Shown: one piece after another, positions 1-7,074 of the stretch
Layout: each line of letters starts with the position of its first letter
Position numbering within the stretch: position 1 is the first letter of the stretch
Source of the DNA: JBBIMS01 sp964531645
GTDB taxonomy: Bacteria; Acidobacteriota; Aminicenantia; JBFLYD01; JBBIMS01
DNA: 27,684 bases
Assembly: GCA_964531645.1 (NCBI GenBank)
Contig: CAZHEF010000034.1
Coordinates: 1-27,684 of the forward strand
Direction: 5' to 3'
The notes under the pieces: model-generated
Database searches by the model: none
What the model saw: the letters and a program-made list of their open reading frames with translations, nothing else
Told to the model about the DNA's origin: nothing
Position numbers and translations under genes: made by a program

Positions 1-19
1 CAGGTTCTATTAGACCCAT
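1..19 (-). CDS. 5' end of a leftward gene cut by the window edge
   Basis: An ATG on the minus strand (bases 19-17) follows an AGGAG Shine-Dalgarno sequence at five bases spacing, and the frame stays open to the window edge (Met-Gly-Leu-Ile-Glu-Pro). Only six codons are visible, so no product can be named. A promoter-like sequence and an operator-like palindrome lie just upstream, which supports a real, regulated gene start. Confidence 0.35.
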
Positions 20-54
20 AACATCTCCTATACGGTCAGCACTCGGTTTAACCT

Positions 55-80
55 TTCTGATATACTATAAAATATCAGAA
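55..80. repeat. Operator-like inverted repeat, 9-bp perfect arms
   Basis: TTCTGATAT at 55-63 is repeated in inverse as ATATCAGAA at 72-80, with eight bases between. It overlaps the -10 side of the leftward promoter. No T-run follows on either strand, so it is not a terminator. The position suggests a repressor-binding site for the edge gene. Confidence 0.4.
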
Positions 81-96
81 CAAAACTCTATGTCAA
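69..96 (-). promoter_or_regulatory. Possible promoter for the leftward edge gene
   Basis: The minus strand has a perfect TTGACA at 96-91. Weak -10 candidates follow: TATTTT at 74-69 (16-base spacer) or TTTTAT at 72-67 (18-base spacer). The -35 is convincing and the -10 is not. Confidence 0.35.
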
Positions 97-332
97 CTAT
101 TTTTTCAAATGCGAATTTGCTCAAAAATTGGTGATTCTATCTAAATTATGGATTTATAAAGAAAGTTCTTAACCTGAAAATATAATTTGCGGAATTTCTG
201 GGTTTCATATAAAAGGTGGCAAAAGATCTCAGGAAAGAGTGGATTGATGATTATTTACAAAAGTTTTAAGCCCAGTAAGGCCACCCTTCTGCATTTGTTC
301 CTGATATAACTTTGTGAAAGAGTTTTTTCCTG
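97..332. other. Gene-free stretch upstream of the ARPP-1-like gene
   Basis: AT-rich sequence with stops in all frames. I see no RNA gene, hairpin or repeat that I can support. Confidence 0.5.
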
Positions 333-361
333 TTGACAACAAATTTTTGTGGAATTAGGAT
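333..361 (+). promoter_or_regulatory. Promoter of the ARPP-1/kinase-helicase pair
   Basis: Perfect -35 TTGACA at 333-338, a 17-base spacer and TAGGAT at 356-361 (four of six matches to TATAAT). The -10 ends six bases before the ATG at 368, so the expected start of transcription falls on or next to the start codon. AGGA at 357-360 could instead act as a Shine-Dalgarno sequence; it overlaps the -10, so both cannot work from this promoter. Confidence 0.6.
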
Positions 362-367
362 AAAATT

Positions 368-1276
368 ATGAGAGAATTTAACGAAATGTTAAGAAACTTC
401 CATCTTTGGGAACCGAGCATAATTTCAAATCTTATTCTTTTTCCTGTTCATGGTGAGAATTTTTCAGAGGAGATTCCTTTTACTCTTGATGATTCTGGAG
501 GAGGAATTGAAATAGAGGAGTTGAAAAACCCAACTGTGGGAAGTGTGAATATCAAAAATCTTACTGATTATGATTTCTTTGGAGGAGAAGGGGAGGAGCT
601 TGTAGGAGCTCTTCAGCACAGAATCTTTGTTACTTCTTTCCTTCTACCGGGAAAATCGGAAAGAGTTATTCCAGTCAGTTGTGTTGAGGAAGGAAGATGG
701 TCAGGAGAAAGGGAATTCCTTTCAGGTTCCACAATTGCTTATCCAACCCTCAGAGCTCTAACATCAACTTCAATCTATCAGAGCCTTTCAAAAGGAAGAG
801 GATTTGAAGTCGACCAGCATAGCATATGGAAGGAGATAGATAGAAAACAGACAACTTTAAAAATCCATTCCCAGACTGGGTCTATGCATGACACATTTAC
901 CCAGTTAAAGGATGAAATTGCTCATTTCTCAGAATACACCCCTAAAGAAGACCAGTTAGGTTTTCTTGCCCTCACCAACAGGAGAATTCTTTGTGCTGAC
1001 ATCTTCTTAAATCCTGAACTGTTCAGAAAATTCATGAAAAAACTTTTGATTAGCTATGCCATTGATGCATTGGAGGATACCTCAACCCCAGGTTCTTTCA
1101 ACATGGAAAATGGAAAGGATTTCTTCTCAGCCATAATAACTGTGAAAAAGATAAAGAAGTTTGCAGGGGTTGCAAAAGGTGAAGAATGGAGATTCAAGGA
1201 GAGGGGAATTTTGGGTAAAGCTCTTGTCCATGGAGAGAGGATTTATCATCTTTCAGCATTTCCTATTCGATCTTAA
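368..1276 (+). CDS. ARPP-1-like (DUF6569-type) protein
   Basis: A 302-aa soluble protein with no signal peptide or membrane segment. Residues 75-111 carry the region I associate with the ARPP-1 family (ARG- and Rhodanese-Phosphatase-superfamily-Associated Protein domain): an acidic Gly-Glu-Glu-Leu turn, a Gln-His-Arg motif at 83-85, an Ile/Val-rich strand, and the hallmark VSCVEEGRW at 103-111 with Cys105. As far as I know the biochemical role of this family is not established; its name comes from gene neighbourhoods with ADP-ribosylglycohydrolases and phosphatase-fold enzymes. The gene is the first of a pair, 15 bases before the kinase-helicase gene, so the two are probably transcribed and used together. 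The family call is from memory of its motif. The length is close to what I would expect for a stand-alone member. Confidence 0.65.
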   Translation: MREFNEMLRNFHLWEPSIISNLILFPVHGENFSEEIPFTLDDSGGGIEIEELKNPTVGSVNIKNLTDYDFFGGEGEELVGALQHRIFVTSFLLPGKSERVIPVSCVEEGRWSGEREFLSGSTIAYPTLRALTSTSIYQSLSKGRGFEVDQHSIWKEIDRKQTTLKIHSQTGSMHDTFTQLKDEIAHFSEYTPKEDQLGFLALTNRRILCADIFLNPELFRKFMKKLLISYAIDALEDTSTPGSFNMENGKDFFSAIITVKKIKKFAGVAKGEEWRFKERGILGKALVHGERIYHLSAFPIRS

Positions 1277-1291
1277 ATAGATATAAAAAAA

Positions 1292-3964
1292 ATGATCCCC
1301 CAGAAATTAGGAAAATATAAAATAAAATCTTATCTTGGAGGAGGAAGGTTTGGAGATGTTTATCTTGCAGAGGATACAATTATAAATGAGGAATTTGCTC
1401 TTAAGATTTTCAGGTCATCACCAGGAACATCTGTTTCATCTCTTCTTAAAGAGATAAAAACCCTCTATTCCCTTGAACATCCTTCAATTGTTCGCTATTT
1501 TACAACAGAGATGTTTGAGGGTAAATTGATTCTCGTAACAGAATATATAAAGGGAACGACTCTCAGGAAATTCATCGAGGAGAATGCACCTGTCGGTCTG
1601 GAATCAGTTCGTAAGATTATTTCTCCAATTTGCGATGCCCTTGATTATGCCCATTCAAAGGGGATTGTTCACAGGGATATAAAGCCTGAGAACATAATGA
1701 TTTGCGAGGATGGAAGGGTAAAACTTATGGATTTTGGTCTTGCAAAATTCCTCGAGGGAGAAATAAGTCAGAGCATAGCGGGAACCCCTTCTTACATGGC
1801 ACCTGAATGCTGGGGTGGAAAGTATTCTCCCGCTTCAGACCAGTGGTCTCTGGCAGTGATACTTTTGGAGCTACTTACAGGGATAAATCCATTTGCAGGG
1901 AACAATCTCGAAGCTATAAGAAACAAAATTAAAAAATCTTATCCAAGATGGGAACTTCTTAGAAACTCTCCTCAGGAGTTGACATTAGCCCTGAAAAAAG
2001 CGCTTTCTAAGAGACCGTCCGAGAGATTCAAAAGCTGTGAGTTCTTACTTAGAGCCATTTTCAATGAAGAGAAAGAGGAAGTTGCCTATGTTGAAATATC
2101 GAGAATCCCTCAAAAAATATCGGAATTTACCCTTACAGAAGAACAGTTGAAAGCTGTAAAATCTGAGGAGAAAAGGATTCTTCTTATTGGAGGAGCGGGA
2201 ACAGGGAAAACCCACACCCTTTGTGCGAGGGTTGTTTATCTTATAAAGGTAAAAGGAGTTGACCCATCAAATATTTTTGTTTCCACCTTTACAGTAAAAT
2301 CCTGGAAGGAGATGGAGGGAAAACTTCAGAAAGCCTTGAAAGAGAATGTTAAGGACCTATGGATAGGGAATTTTCATTATCAGTGTTTTTTAATACTCCA
2401 GGCATACAGTGAGAGACTTGGAATAAGAGGAGAGTTAAAAATCGTATCAAAGGAGCATCAAAGAAAGATTTTAAAAAATGTTTTAAACGAGAATCAACTC
2501 TGGCAGTTAACTCCAAAAGAAGCTGAAGAAATAGTAGAAAGGGGGAGAACATTTGGTCCAAAATATCTTCCAAGAAAAGAAAGGGAAATCTTTGCAATCA
2601 TCCTGAAAGGATATATGGAGAAAATGAGGAAGGAAGGTTTTATCGACTACACAGATGTTTTAATTCTTACCTGGAAGCTCCTGAGAAGACACTACGATAT
2701 AAAGGAAAGATATAAAAACATTTTTAAATACATTTTTATTGACGAGTACCAAGATTTTAACAGGATTCAGATGGAAATTGTAAAACTCCTTCTATCTGAA
2801 AAAACTTACTTTTTTGCAACAGGAGATGACGACCAGTGTATCTATCAGTGGAGGGGAACAAACCCTGATTTCATAAGAAGATACGACAGATATTTTCCTG
2901 ATTTCACTTTATTTTATCTTACTAAAACCTTCAGATTACCTCCTGAGATTCTAATCCCTGCAATGAATCTAATAAGAGTTAACAGGGACAGATTGGAAAA
3001 GGTTTTCTGGACTGACAAGGAACATGGAAAAGGTTCATTTTCAATTCATTCCTTTATGACCCCTAAGGAGGAAGCTTCATTTATTGCAAAAAAGATAAAA
3101 TCCCTGAAAGATTTTGAAGGTAAGAGCTACAGTGACATTTCAATTCTTTTCAGAGCAAACTTTAGAAGCAGGATAATTGAAGAGCATCTTTCATCTGCTG
3201 GAATTCCTTACTCTTTCCTCTGGGGAAGAAGCTTTTACAGAAGAGATGAAATTCTTGGATTGACAAACTTTTTAAACTGTGTTTTATCTCCCAATAAAGA
3301 GGAAAATTTGAAAGTTCTCCTTAGATATCCAAAGACATGGTTAAAAGAGGATGAGGAGAAAGAGATATTGAGAAGAGGGAAAAAAGGGAAACTCTGGGAG
3401 GAGTTAAATTCTTCAAATCTAAATGAAGAAGCGAAAGTGCTAATAGGAACTATAAAAGAACTCCACGAAAACTCCCAAACAATCCTTCCTTCAGTAGCTC
3501 TGAGAATTGGGATTGAAAAACTCCGTTTAATGGAGTTTCTCCAGAGTAAAGGAGATGAATCAAGCTTTATAAAAATGGAGAATATAAATGAGTTTCTTGA
3601 GATGGCAAAAGATTTTGAGGAGAAGAGCAAAGAACCTAGCCTCTCCACATTTTTAAAATATATAAAAGCATTGACAGAGTCAGGATTAATGAAGGAAGAG
3701 GAGGGTGTAAAGCTTCTAACTGTTCATTCATCAAAGGGGCTTGAATTCCCTGTTGTTTTTCTTGCAGGAATGATTGAAGGGGAGTTTCCTTATTCGAGAG
3801 CACTGACTTCTACTGAGGGGATAGAAGAAGAAAGGAGATTATGCTATGTAGGAATGACAAGAGCTCTTGAAAAGCTCTTTATAACTTACTCTCTTCATCG
3901 TGACAATTTCAGGGCAAATCCCACAAGACCTTCAAGATTTTTGAGGGAAATGGTGGGGATGTGA
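1292..3964 (+). CDS. Ser/Thr protein kinase fused to UvrD/PcrA-type SF1 helicase
   Basis: An 890-aa two-enzyme fusion. Residues 1-260 are a complete Hanks-type kinase: Gly-rich loop 16-21, Lys38 and Glu54 (salt bridge), HRDIKPEN at 127-134 with catalytic Asp129, DFG at 147-149, and APE at 170-172. Residues 278-888 are an SF1A helicase: Q-motif Gln285, Walker A GGAGTGKT at 300-307, motif II IDEYQD at 483-488, motif III with GDDDQ at 511-515 and QWRG at 519-522, motif V VHSSKGLEFP at 811-820, and motif VI YVGMTRA at 852-858. Both halves therefore look catalytically competent. No transmembrane segment separates them, unlike PknB-type kinases, so the protein is cytosolic and may couple phosphorylation to DNA unwinding or translocation. 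The helicase half is shorter than typical PcrA. There is no Shine-Dalgarno sequence before the ATG, so translation may be coupled to the upstream gene. Nuclease, BRCT or other accessory domains are not visible. Confidence 0.9.
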   Translation: MIPQKLGKYKIKSYLGGGRFGDVYLAEDTIINEEFALKIFRSSPGTSVSSLLKEIKTLYSLEHPSIVRYFTTEMFEGKLILVTEYIKGTTLRKFIEENAPVGLESVRKIISPICDALDYAHSKGIVHRDIKPENIMICEDGRVKLMDFGLAKFLEGEISQSIAGTPSYMAPECWGGKYSPASDQWSLAVILLELLTGINPFAGNNLEAIRNKIKKSYPRWELLRNSPQELTLALKKALSKRPSERFKSCEFLLRAIFNEEKEEVAYVEISRIPQKISEFTLTEEQLKAVKSEEKRILLIGGAGTGKTHTLCARVVYLIKVKGVDPSNIFVSTFTVKSWKEMEGKLQKALKENVKDLWIGNFHYQCFLILQAYSERLGIRGELKIVSKEHQRKILKNVLNENQLWQLTPKEAEEIVERGRTFGPKYLPRKEREIFAIILKGYMEKMRKEGFIDYTDVLILTWKLLRRHYDIKERYKNIFKYIFIDEYQDFNRIQMEIVKLLLSEKTYFFATGDDDQCIYQWRGTNPDFIRRYDRYFPDFTLFYLTKTFRLPPEILIPAMNLIRVNRDRLEKVFWTDKEHGKGSFSIHSFMTPKEEASFIAKKIKSLKDFEGKSYSDISILFRANFRSRIIEEHLSSAGIPYSFLWGRSFYRRDEILGLTNFLNCVLSPNKEENLKVLLRYPKTWLKEDEEKEILRRGKKGKLWEELNSSNLNEEAKVLIGTIKELHENSQTILPSVALRIGIEKLRLMEFLQSKGDESSFIKMENINEFLEMAKDFEEKSKEPSLSTFLKYIKALTESGLMKEEEGVKLLTVHSSKGLEFPVVFLAGMIEGEFPYSRALTSTEGIEEERRLCYVGMTRALEKLFITYSLHRDNFRANPTRPSRFLREMVGM

Positions 3965-4175
3965 AAGAAGCGAGAAAAGCGAGACGAGGACATCGAAAAT
4001 TGGAGATTGAATATTTTAAAATGCAAAATGAAAGAATTTATTATAGGCGTGGGGAAGATTGTAATTTTCTTTTCTGCAAAAACTCGTAGAACATATTCCA
4101 TAGCTTTTTCAAAGTCAGTTTTATATGCAGTTCCTTTCCATTAGCATTTCACGCTTTTAAATGAGCATCAAGTCT
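3965..4175. other. Gene-free stretch with repeat debris
   Basis: Stops in all frames. It begins with a copy of a dispersed word (3970-3984) also found inverted at 18144-18158, followed by AT-rich sequence resembling that other block. No gene is supported. Confidence 0.5.
3970..3984 (-). repeat. Dispersed 15-bp word, copy 1
   Basis: GCGAGAAAAGCGAGA here is the exact reverse complement of 18144-18158. In both places A/T-rich words (ATTTTAAAAT-like, then AATTTCCAAT-like) lie beside it, suggesting both are pieces of one repeat family. Confidence 0.5.
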
Positions 4176-4424
4176 TCACAGTATTCCACTATACCGTAAC
4201 TTTATATAAATAAAACAGGCTATTCCAAAGACCGTCCAACCAAGAATCCAAATAATCAAGCCAGCTGAAGTAGGCCATAGAATGCGAAGACCTAAAATAA
4301 CGAGGAGCACACCAGTAATAAAAAAGCGCACCTTAAAAGTTTTAGCTTTAATTATAGCCAAAACGCCCAACAGGAACGAAATCCCTATCGCGACAGTTAG
4401 GTTAAGGAATCATCCCATTTCCAT
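4176..4424 (-). pseudogene. Small two- to three-TM membrane ORF, possibly decayed
   Basis: The minus strand encodes a strongly hydrophobic stretch ending at 4176, with Gly/Leu-rich helices and a Trp-Pro turn that recall a fragment of a DUF308/HdeD-type membrane protein. The frame is open back to a TGA at 4412-4410. Beyond that TGA, the same frame has ATG at 4424 and ATG at 4418, so the original gene may have begun there and been broken by one nonsense change (for example Trp to stop). Without that, only a TTG at 4370 could start it, with no clear Shine-Dalgarno sequence. It may also be a chance ORF; confidence is low. Confidence 0.3.
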
Positions 4425-4742
4425 TACGAAGGAAAGAACTATTTTTTGAATTATGTTTAAAATCAGTTCAATTTTACATCCCTCTATTAAATTTATCATC
4501 ATAATGCTTTATAATTAATTGATTACTAAAACGAATACTTCCAATATCCAGCAAAAAGCTTAGCACATTGTAACTCAGTTTGTCAAAAATCTACTCCTTT
4601 AGTTGATGAACTTTAATATTTTAGCCCTAACAATAAGAGTTTATATCAGGATCAATCAAAATGATATACATACAGACAGTTCCCATTCTTACAGGAAAAA
4701 TTGGACTTGACCCCAATTTTTCTTGATAAAAGATAAAAAAAA
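4425..4742. other. Gene-free AT-rich stretch
   Basis: No open frame of note. The only structured element is the hairpin at 4695-4722, annotated separately. Confidence 0.5.
4695..4722. repeat. Perfect 10-bp stem-loop
   Basis: GAAAAATTGG at 4695-4704 pairs with CCAATTTTTC at 4713-4722 around an eight-base loop. It is not followed by a proper T-run on either strand, so a terminator is unlikely. The GGGGTCAAGTCC core on the minus strand resembles hairpins I associate with REP-type or IS200-like elements, but that is only a resemblance. Confidence 0.45.
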
Positions 4743-4771
4743 TTGACAAAATCAGCAATGTCAAACAAAAT
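4743..4771 (+). promoter_or_regulatory. Promoter of tRNA-Arg
   Basis: Perfect TTGACA at 4743-4748, a 17-base spacer and CAAAAT at 4766-4771 (four of six). Transcription would start about seven bases before the mature tRNA 5' end at 4785. Confidence 0.5.
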
Positions 4772-4784
4772 AATATTTAAGGAT

Positions 4785-4857
4785 GCGCCCGTAGCTCAAC
4801 GGATAGAGCGTTGGACTTCGAATCCACAGGTTGGGGGTTCGAATCCCTCCGGGCGCG
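4785..4857 (+). tRNA. tRNA-Arg, anticodon TCG
   Basis: Full cloverleaf: acceptor arms GCGCCCG (4785-4791) and CGGGCGC (4850-4856) pair over seven bases, discriminator G at 4857. The D-arm is GCTC/GAGC, and the anticodon loop is CTTCGAA with TCG at 4818-4820. The T-loop is TTCGAAT on a GGGGG/CCCTC stem. The outermost anticodon-stem pair is a T-C mismatch. The 3' CCA is not encoded, so it must be added by a nucleotidyltransferase. It reads CGN arginine codons. Confidence 0.96.
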
Positions 4858-5247
4858 TTAAAATTTATTCCTGAAAATAATTTTGAAATTCAGAGATATT
4901 TAGTTCAGATTCTTAAACTAATAATTTTGGCAATTATTTTAAAAACTAAATTTTCCGAGCAGAAATTTAAAAGCGGGAATAATTTCACTGGATTTTCCGT
5001 TAATTTTTCCCCTTTTCTTCCACAGAAACTCATTAAGGCTCTTCCACCATGGATTTAAGTCAATGAGAACCTCTTTAATTTTGCTTTTTGTACTTAAAAT
5101 AGAATTTATTTTGCGCTAATTATAATTAACATAAATTCCGCTAAATTTTAAGTTGCGGAAGAATCTATTAAATGATTTTCTCGCTGAAATACGATAAAAA
5201 ATACCCCCCTATAAGTAGATTTTTCTACATCTTTTATTTTTTATTCT
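4858..5247. other. Gene-free AT-rich stretch downstream of the tRNA
   Basis: No credible coding region. A weak hairpin (GTAGA/TCTAC at 5215-5228, four-T loop) followed by T-rich sequence could end rightward transcripts, but the stem is only five base pairs. Confidence 0.4.
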
Positions 5248-6054
5248 CTATCTCACCACAAAATCAGCTGTGGCGGTTGAGCCATCGGAAAGTTTTATTA
5301 CGAGTCTGTAATTTCCTGTTGGCCAGCCTGATGGAGGAGATGTGAATTCAAAAAGAGAAATCAAAGTTTCATAATCTTGCTGAATTGTGTTTGTAGCAGG
5401 TCCCACAGAAGAATTGGAGTCAAGATGGTAAAGGGTTGCTGAAACAGTCTCTCCAGAACGAACATTGCTAACATATACACTTAGATTTAGAACCCTATCT
5501 GTTGGACGAAAGATTGTTGAGGGATTGGTGACCACTCCTTTTGAATCTGTCTGAGTGCCAATATCAATTCTCTCAATCACAGGAGATAACGATTGGGAAA
5601 CTCTTTTTTCTTCCATTATTCCTGTAGGGCTTAGAGTTATTGAGAGGATCTTCCATTCACCATCCTCTCTAACCAATTTATACTCGACCGGTGTGGTGGC
5701 TCCATCTTCAGATTGAAGGGTTCCTCTCAAAGTTCCGATATTGTTTTCGATGCTTCTTTCTCTGAAAGAGTGGGATTTGTTTCTTGAGAGTGAGGGGTAT
5801 CTTTTTACAAAATCCTGAAAAGCTTCAAATGAAACTGAGTTTTTAAAATCCTTTGATGTCAAAGCATAGGCAGAGTAATAGTCAGCTTTCTTTAGAGCGG
5901 TAAGCTGTTTCTCGACAGCGGTGACAATTCCTTTTGTCAAAAGCAATGCAAGAACAATCACAAGAACCACAAACAGGACAGCTCCCAGCAAAATCTTTTT
6001 CCATAGCGAGCCCTTTTTTGGTTTGCTTTCTTGATATTTTTGGGCTTCTTCCAT
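5248..6054 (-). CDS. Membrane-anchored protein with DUF4864-like domain and C-terminal beta domain
   Basis: A 268-aa protein. A Lys-rich cytoplasmic tail (1-18) and one transmembrane helix (about 19-40) anchor it. Residues 42-142 match my memory of DUF4864: a helix with LKKADYYSAYALTS (54-67), a Phe/Pro-containing segment and a final strand with the pattern Asp-Gly-Glu-Trp-Lys-Ile (131-136), typical of NTF2-like folds. Residues 155-268 are strand-rich with a closing Gly-Asn-Tyr-Arg-Leu pattern, suggesting an Ig-like beta-sandwich. The bulk should face the periplasm. The ATG has an AAGGAG site at good spacing and its own promoter (6087-6115), so it is a separate unit from the next gene. Function unknown. 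Confidence 0.75.
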   Translation of the reverse strand: MEEAQKYQESKPKKGSLWKKILLGAVLFVVLVIVLALLLTKGIVTAVEKQLTALKKADYYSAYALTSKDFKNSVSFEAFQDFVKRYPSLSRNKSHSFRERSIENNIGTLRGTLQSEDGATTPVEYKLVREDGEWKILSITLSPTGIMEEKRVSQSLSPVIERIDIGTQTDSKGVVTNPSTIFRPTDRVLNLSVYVSNVRSGETVSATLYHLDSNSSVGPATNTIQQDYETLISLFEFTSPPSGWPTGNYRLVIKLSDGSTATADFVVR

Positions 6055-6086
6055 TTAAAAACTCCTTTTTAATAACTTCATTTTTA

Positions 6087-6115
6087 AATTTAACTTTTCA
6101 GACGGTGTAAGTCAA
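6087..6115 (-). promoter_or_regulatory. Promoter of the DUF4864-like gene
   Basis: Minus strand TTGACT at 6115-6110 (five of six), 17-base spacer, TAAATT at 6092-6087 (four of six). The leader is about 25 bases and contains the Shine-Dalgarno sequence. Confidence 0.45.
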
Positions 6116-6165
6116 ATATTATAATGAATTATCCTTATTAAAATTAGGAAGTGAAAATTTTCATA

Positions 6166-7062
6166 TCAGTCTAATTTGAATTCTGGAAATCTTCTTGCTC
6201 CCCTGTAGATTTTCTGCCAGTATGAGTCGTAAAGATTTGATATCTGGACAACTGGCTTTTCATGGGTAGTTGCATTGATAAATTCCCTCTCGTTTATCAT
6301 TATCCCAACATGGGAGATCCTCCCCCCTTCTCTTCCAAAGAATACAAGATCACCTTTCTTTTCTTTCCCCTTTTCAACTTTTTCAAGATCGCTCTGGTCA
6401 AATTGCATATATGCATCTCTTAAAAGTTCCACCCCTGCAAGTTTGAAGACAAGTTGTGTAAAGCCTGAACAGTCTAAACCAAGTGGGGTTTTCCCTCCCC
6501 AGAGATAAGGAACTCCAAGAAATCTCATTGCCTGCTCAATCATTTGATCAACTAAAAGCTTCCTTTTCTCTTTTGCATCCCTTACAAATCCTTCCGCTTT
6601 CTGTATCCATCCTTTCTCACCTGATGGAAGTTTAATGTCGCACCATCTTTCTCCACATTCTCCTACTTCAAGAACAGCGGATATTGTTGCAAAGGTTAAA
6701 GGTTTATGCTTTGTAACATCCTCAACTCTGTAAATATAGGCTATGAGGCTTTCCACTTCAAATACTTTCCCTTTAGTTGCATATTGCTCTTCCCCTTCTT
6801 TATAAGTTCTTATGGATTTAGCCTCAATCCAGCCTTTGTAAGTATCTGGTGTCTCGATGTAGAACCATTCCTTGTCATCTTTCTTTTCCATTTTCAGGAT
6901 TTTTACATTTGTTCCTATTATTGCCTGACTGACAACCTCACTCATTTCGTCAGGATTTCTGTGCATGTTATCAACACTTTTCAAAACAACTCCAGGTTTT
7001 TCCTGTGCCATTAAGGAAAAAACAAAAGAGAAAGTTAAAATACCCTTAAAAATACTTCTCAT
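6166..7062 (-). CDS. Exported SH3b-NlpC/P60 cysteine endopeptidase (murein peptide)
   Basis: Numbered from the ATG at 7068, the protein has a signal peptide (about 1-21), two bacterial SH3-like domains (about 26-90 and 95-160) and a C-terminal NlpC/P60 domain (about 172-295). The catalytic triad is visible: Cys200 in LDCSGF, His253 in SHVGI and His269. The order SH3b-SH3b-NlpC/P60 is that of YkfC-type gamma-D-glutamyl-diamino-acid endopeptidases, which cut between D-Glu and the diamino acid of wall peptides. Two ATGs compete: the one at 7068 lies only two bases after AAAGGA, the one at 7062 lies eight bases after it, so 7062 is chosen here (298 aa). The gene follows the PLP-enzyme gene by 12 bases and is probably co-transcribed with it. 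An actual substrate is inferred from the family. Confidence 0.88.
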   Translation of the reverse strand: MRSIFKGILTFSFVFSLMAQEKPGVVLKSVDNMHRNPDEMSEVVSQAIIGTNVKILKMEKKDDKEWFYIETPDTYKGWIEAKSIRTYKEGEEQYATKGKVFEVESLIAYIYRVEDVTKHKPLTFATISAVLEVGECGERWCDIKLPSGEKGWIQKAEGFVRDAKEKRKLLVDQMIEQAMRFLGVPYLWGGKTPLGLDCSGFTQLVFKLAGVELLRDAYMQFDQSDLEKVEKGKEKKGDLVFFGREGGRISHVGIMINEREFINATTHEKPVVQISNLYDSYWQKIYRGARRFPEFKLD

Positions 7063-7074
7063 TCCCATTTTCCT

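Noticed and set aside
3235..3648. Minus-strand 137-aa ORF inside the helicase
   Set aside because: Antisense shadow of a well-conserved coding region, Ser/Phe-rich as expected from such shadows.
4410..4412. TGA as a selenocysteine codon in the small membrane ORF
   Set aside because: No SECIS-like hairpin is visible just downstream and the surrounding residues are not a redox motif.
4831..5058. Plus-strand 75-aa ORF beginning inside the tRNA
   Set aside because: Its first residues come from the T-arm of tRNA-Arg, a well-known false start, and the rest is low-complexity AT-rich sequence.
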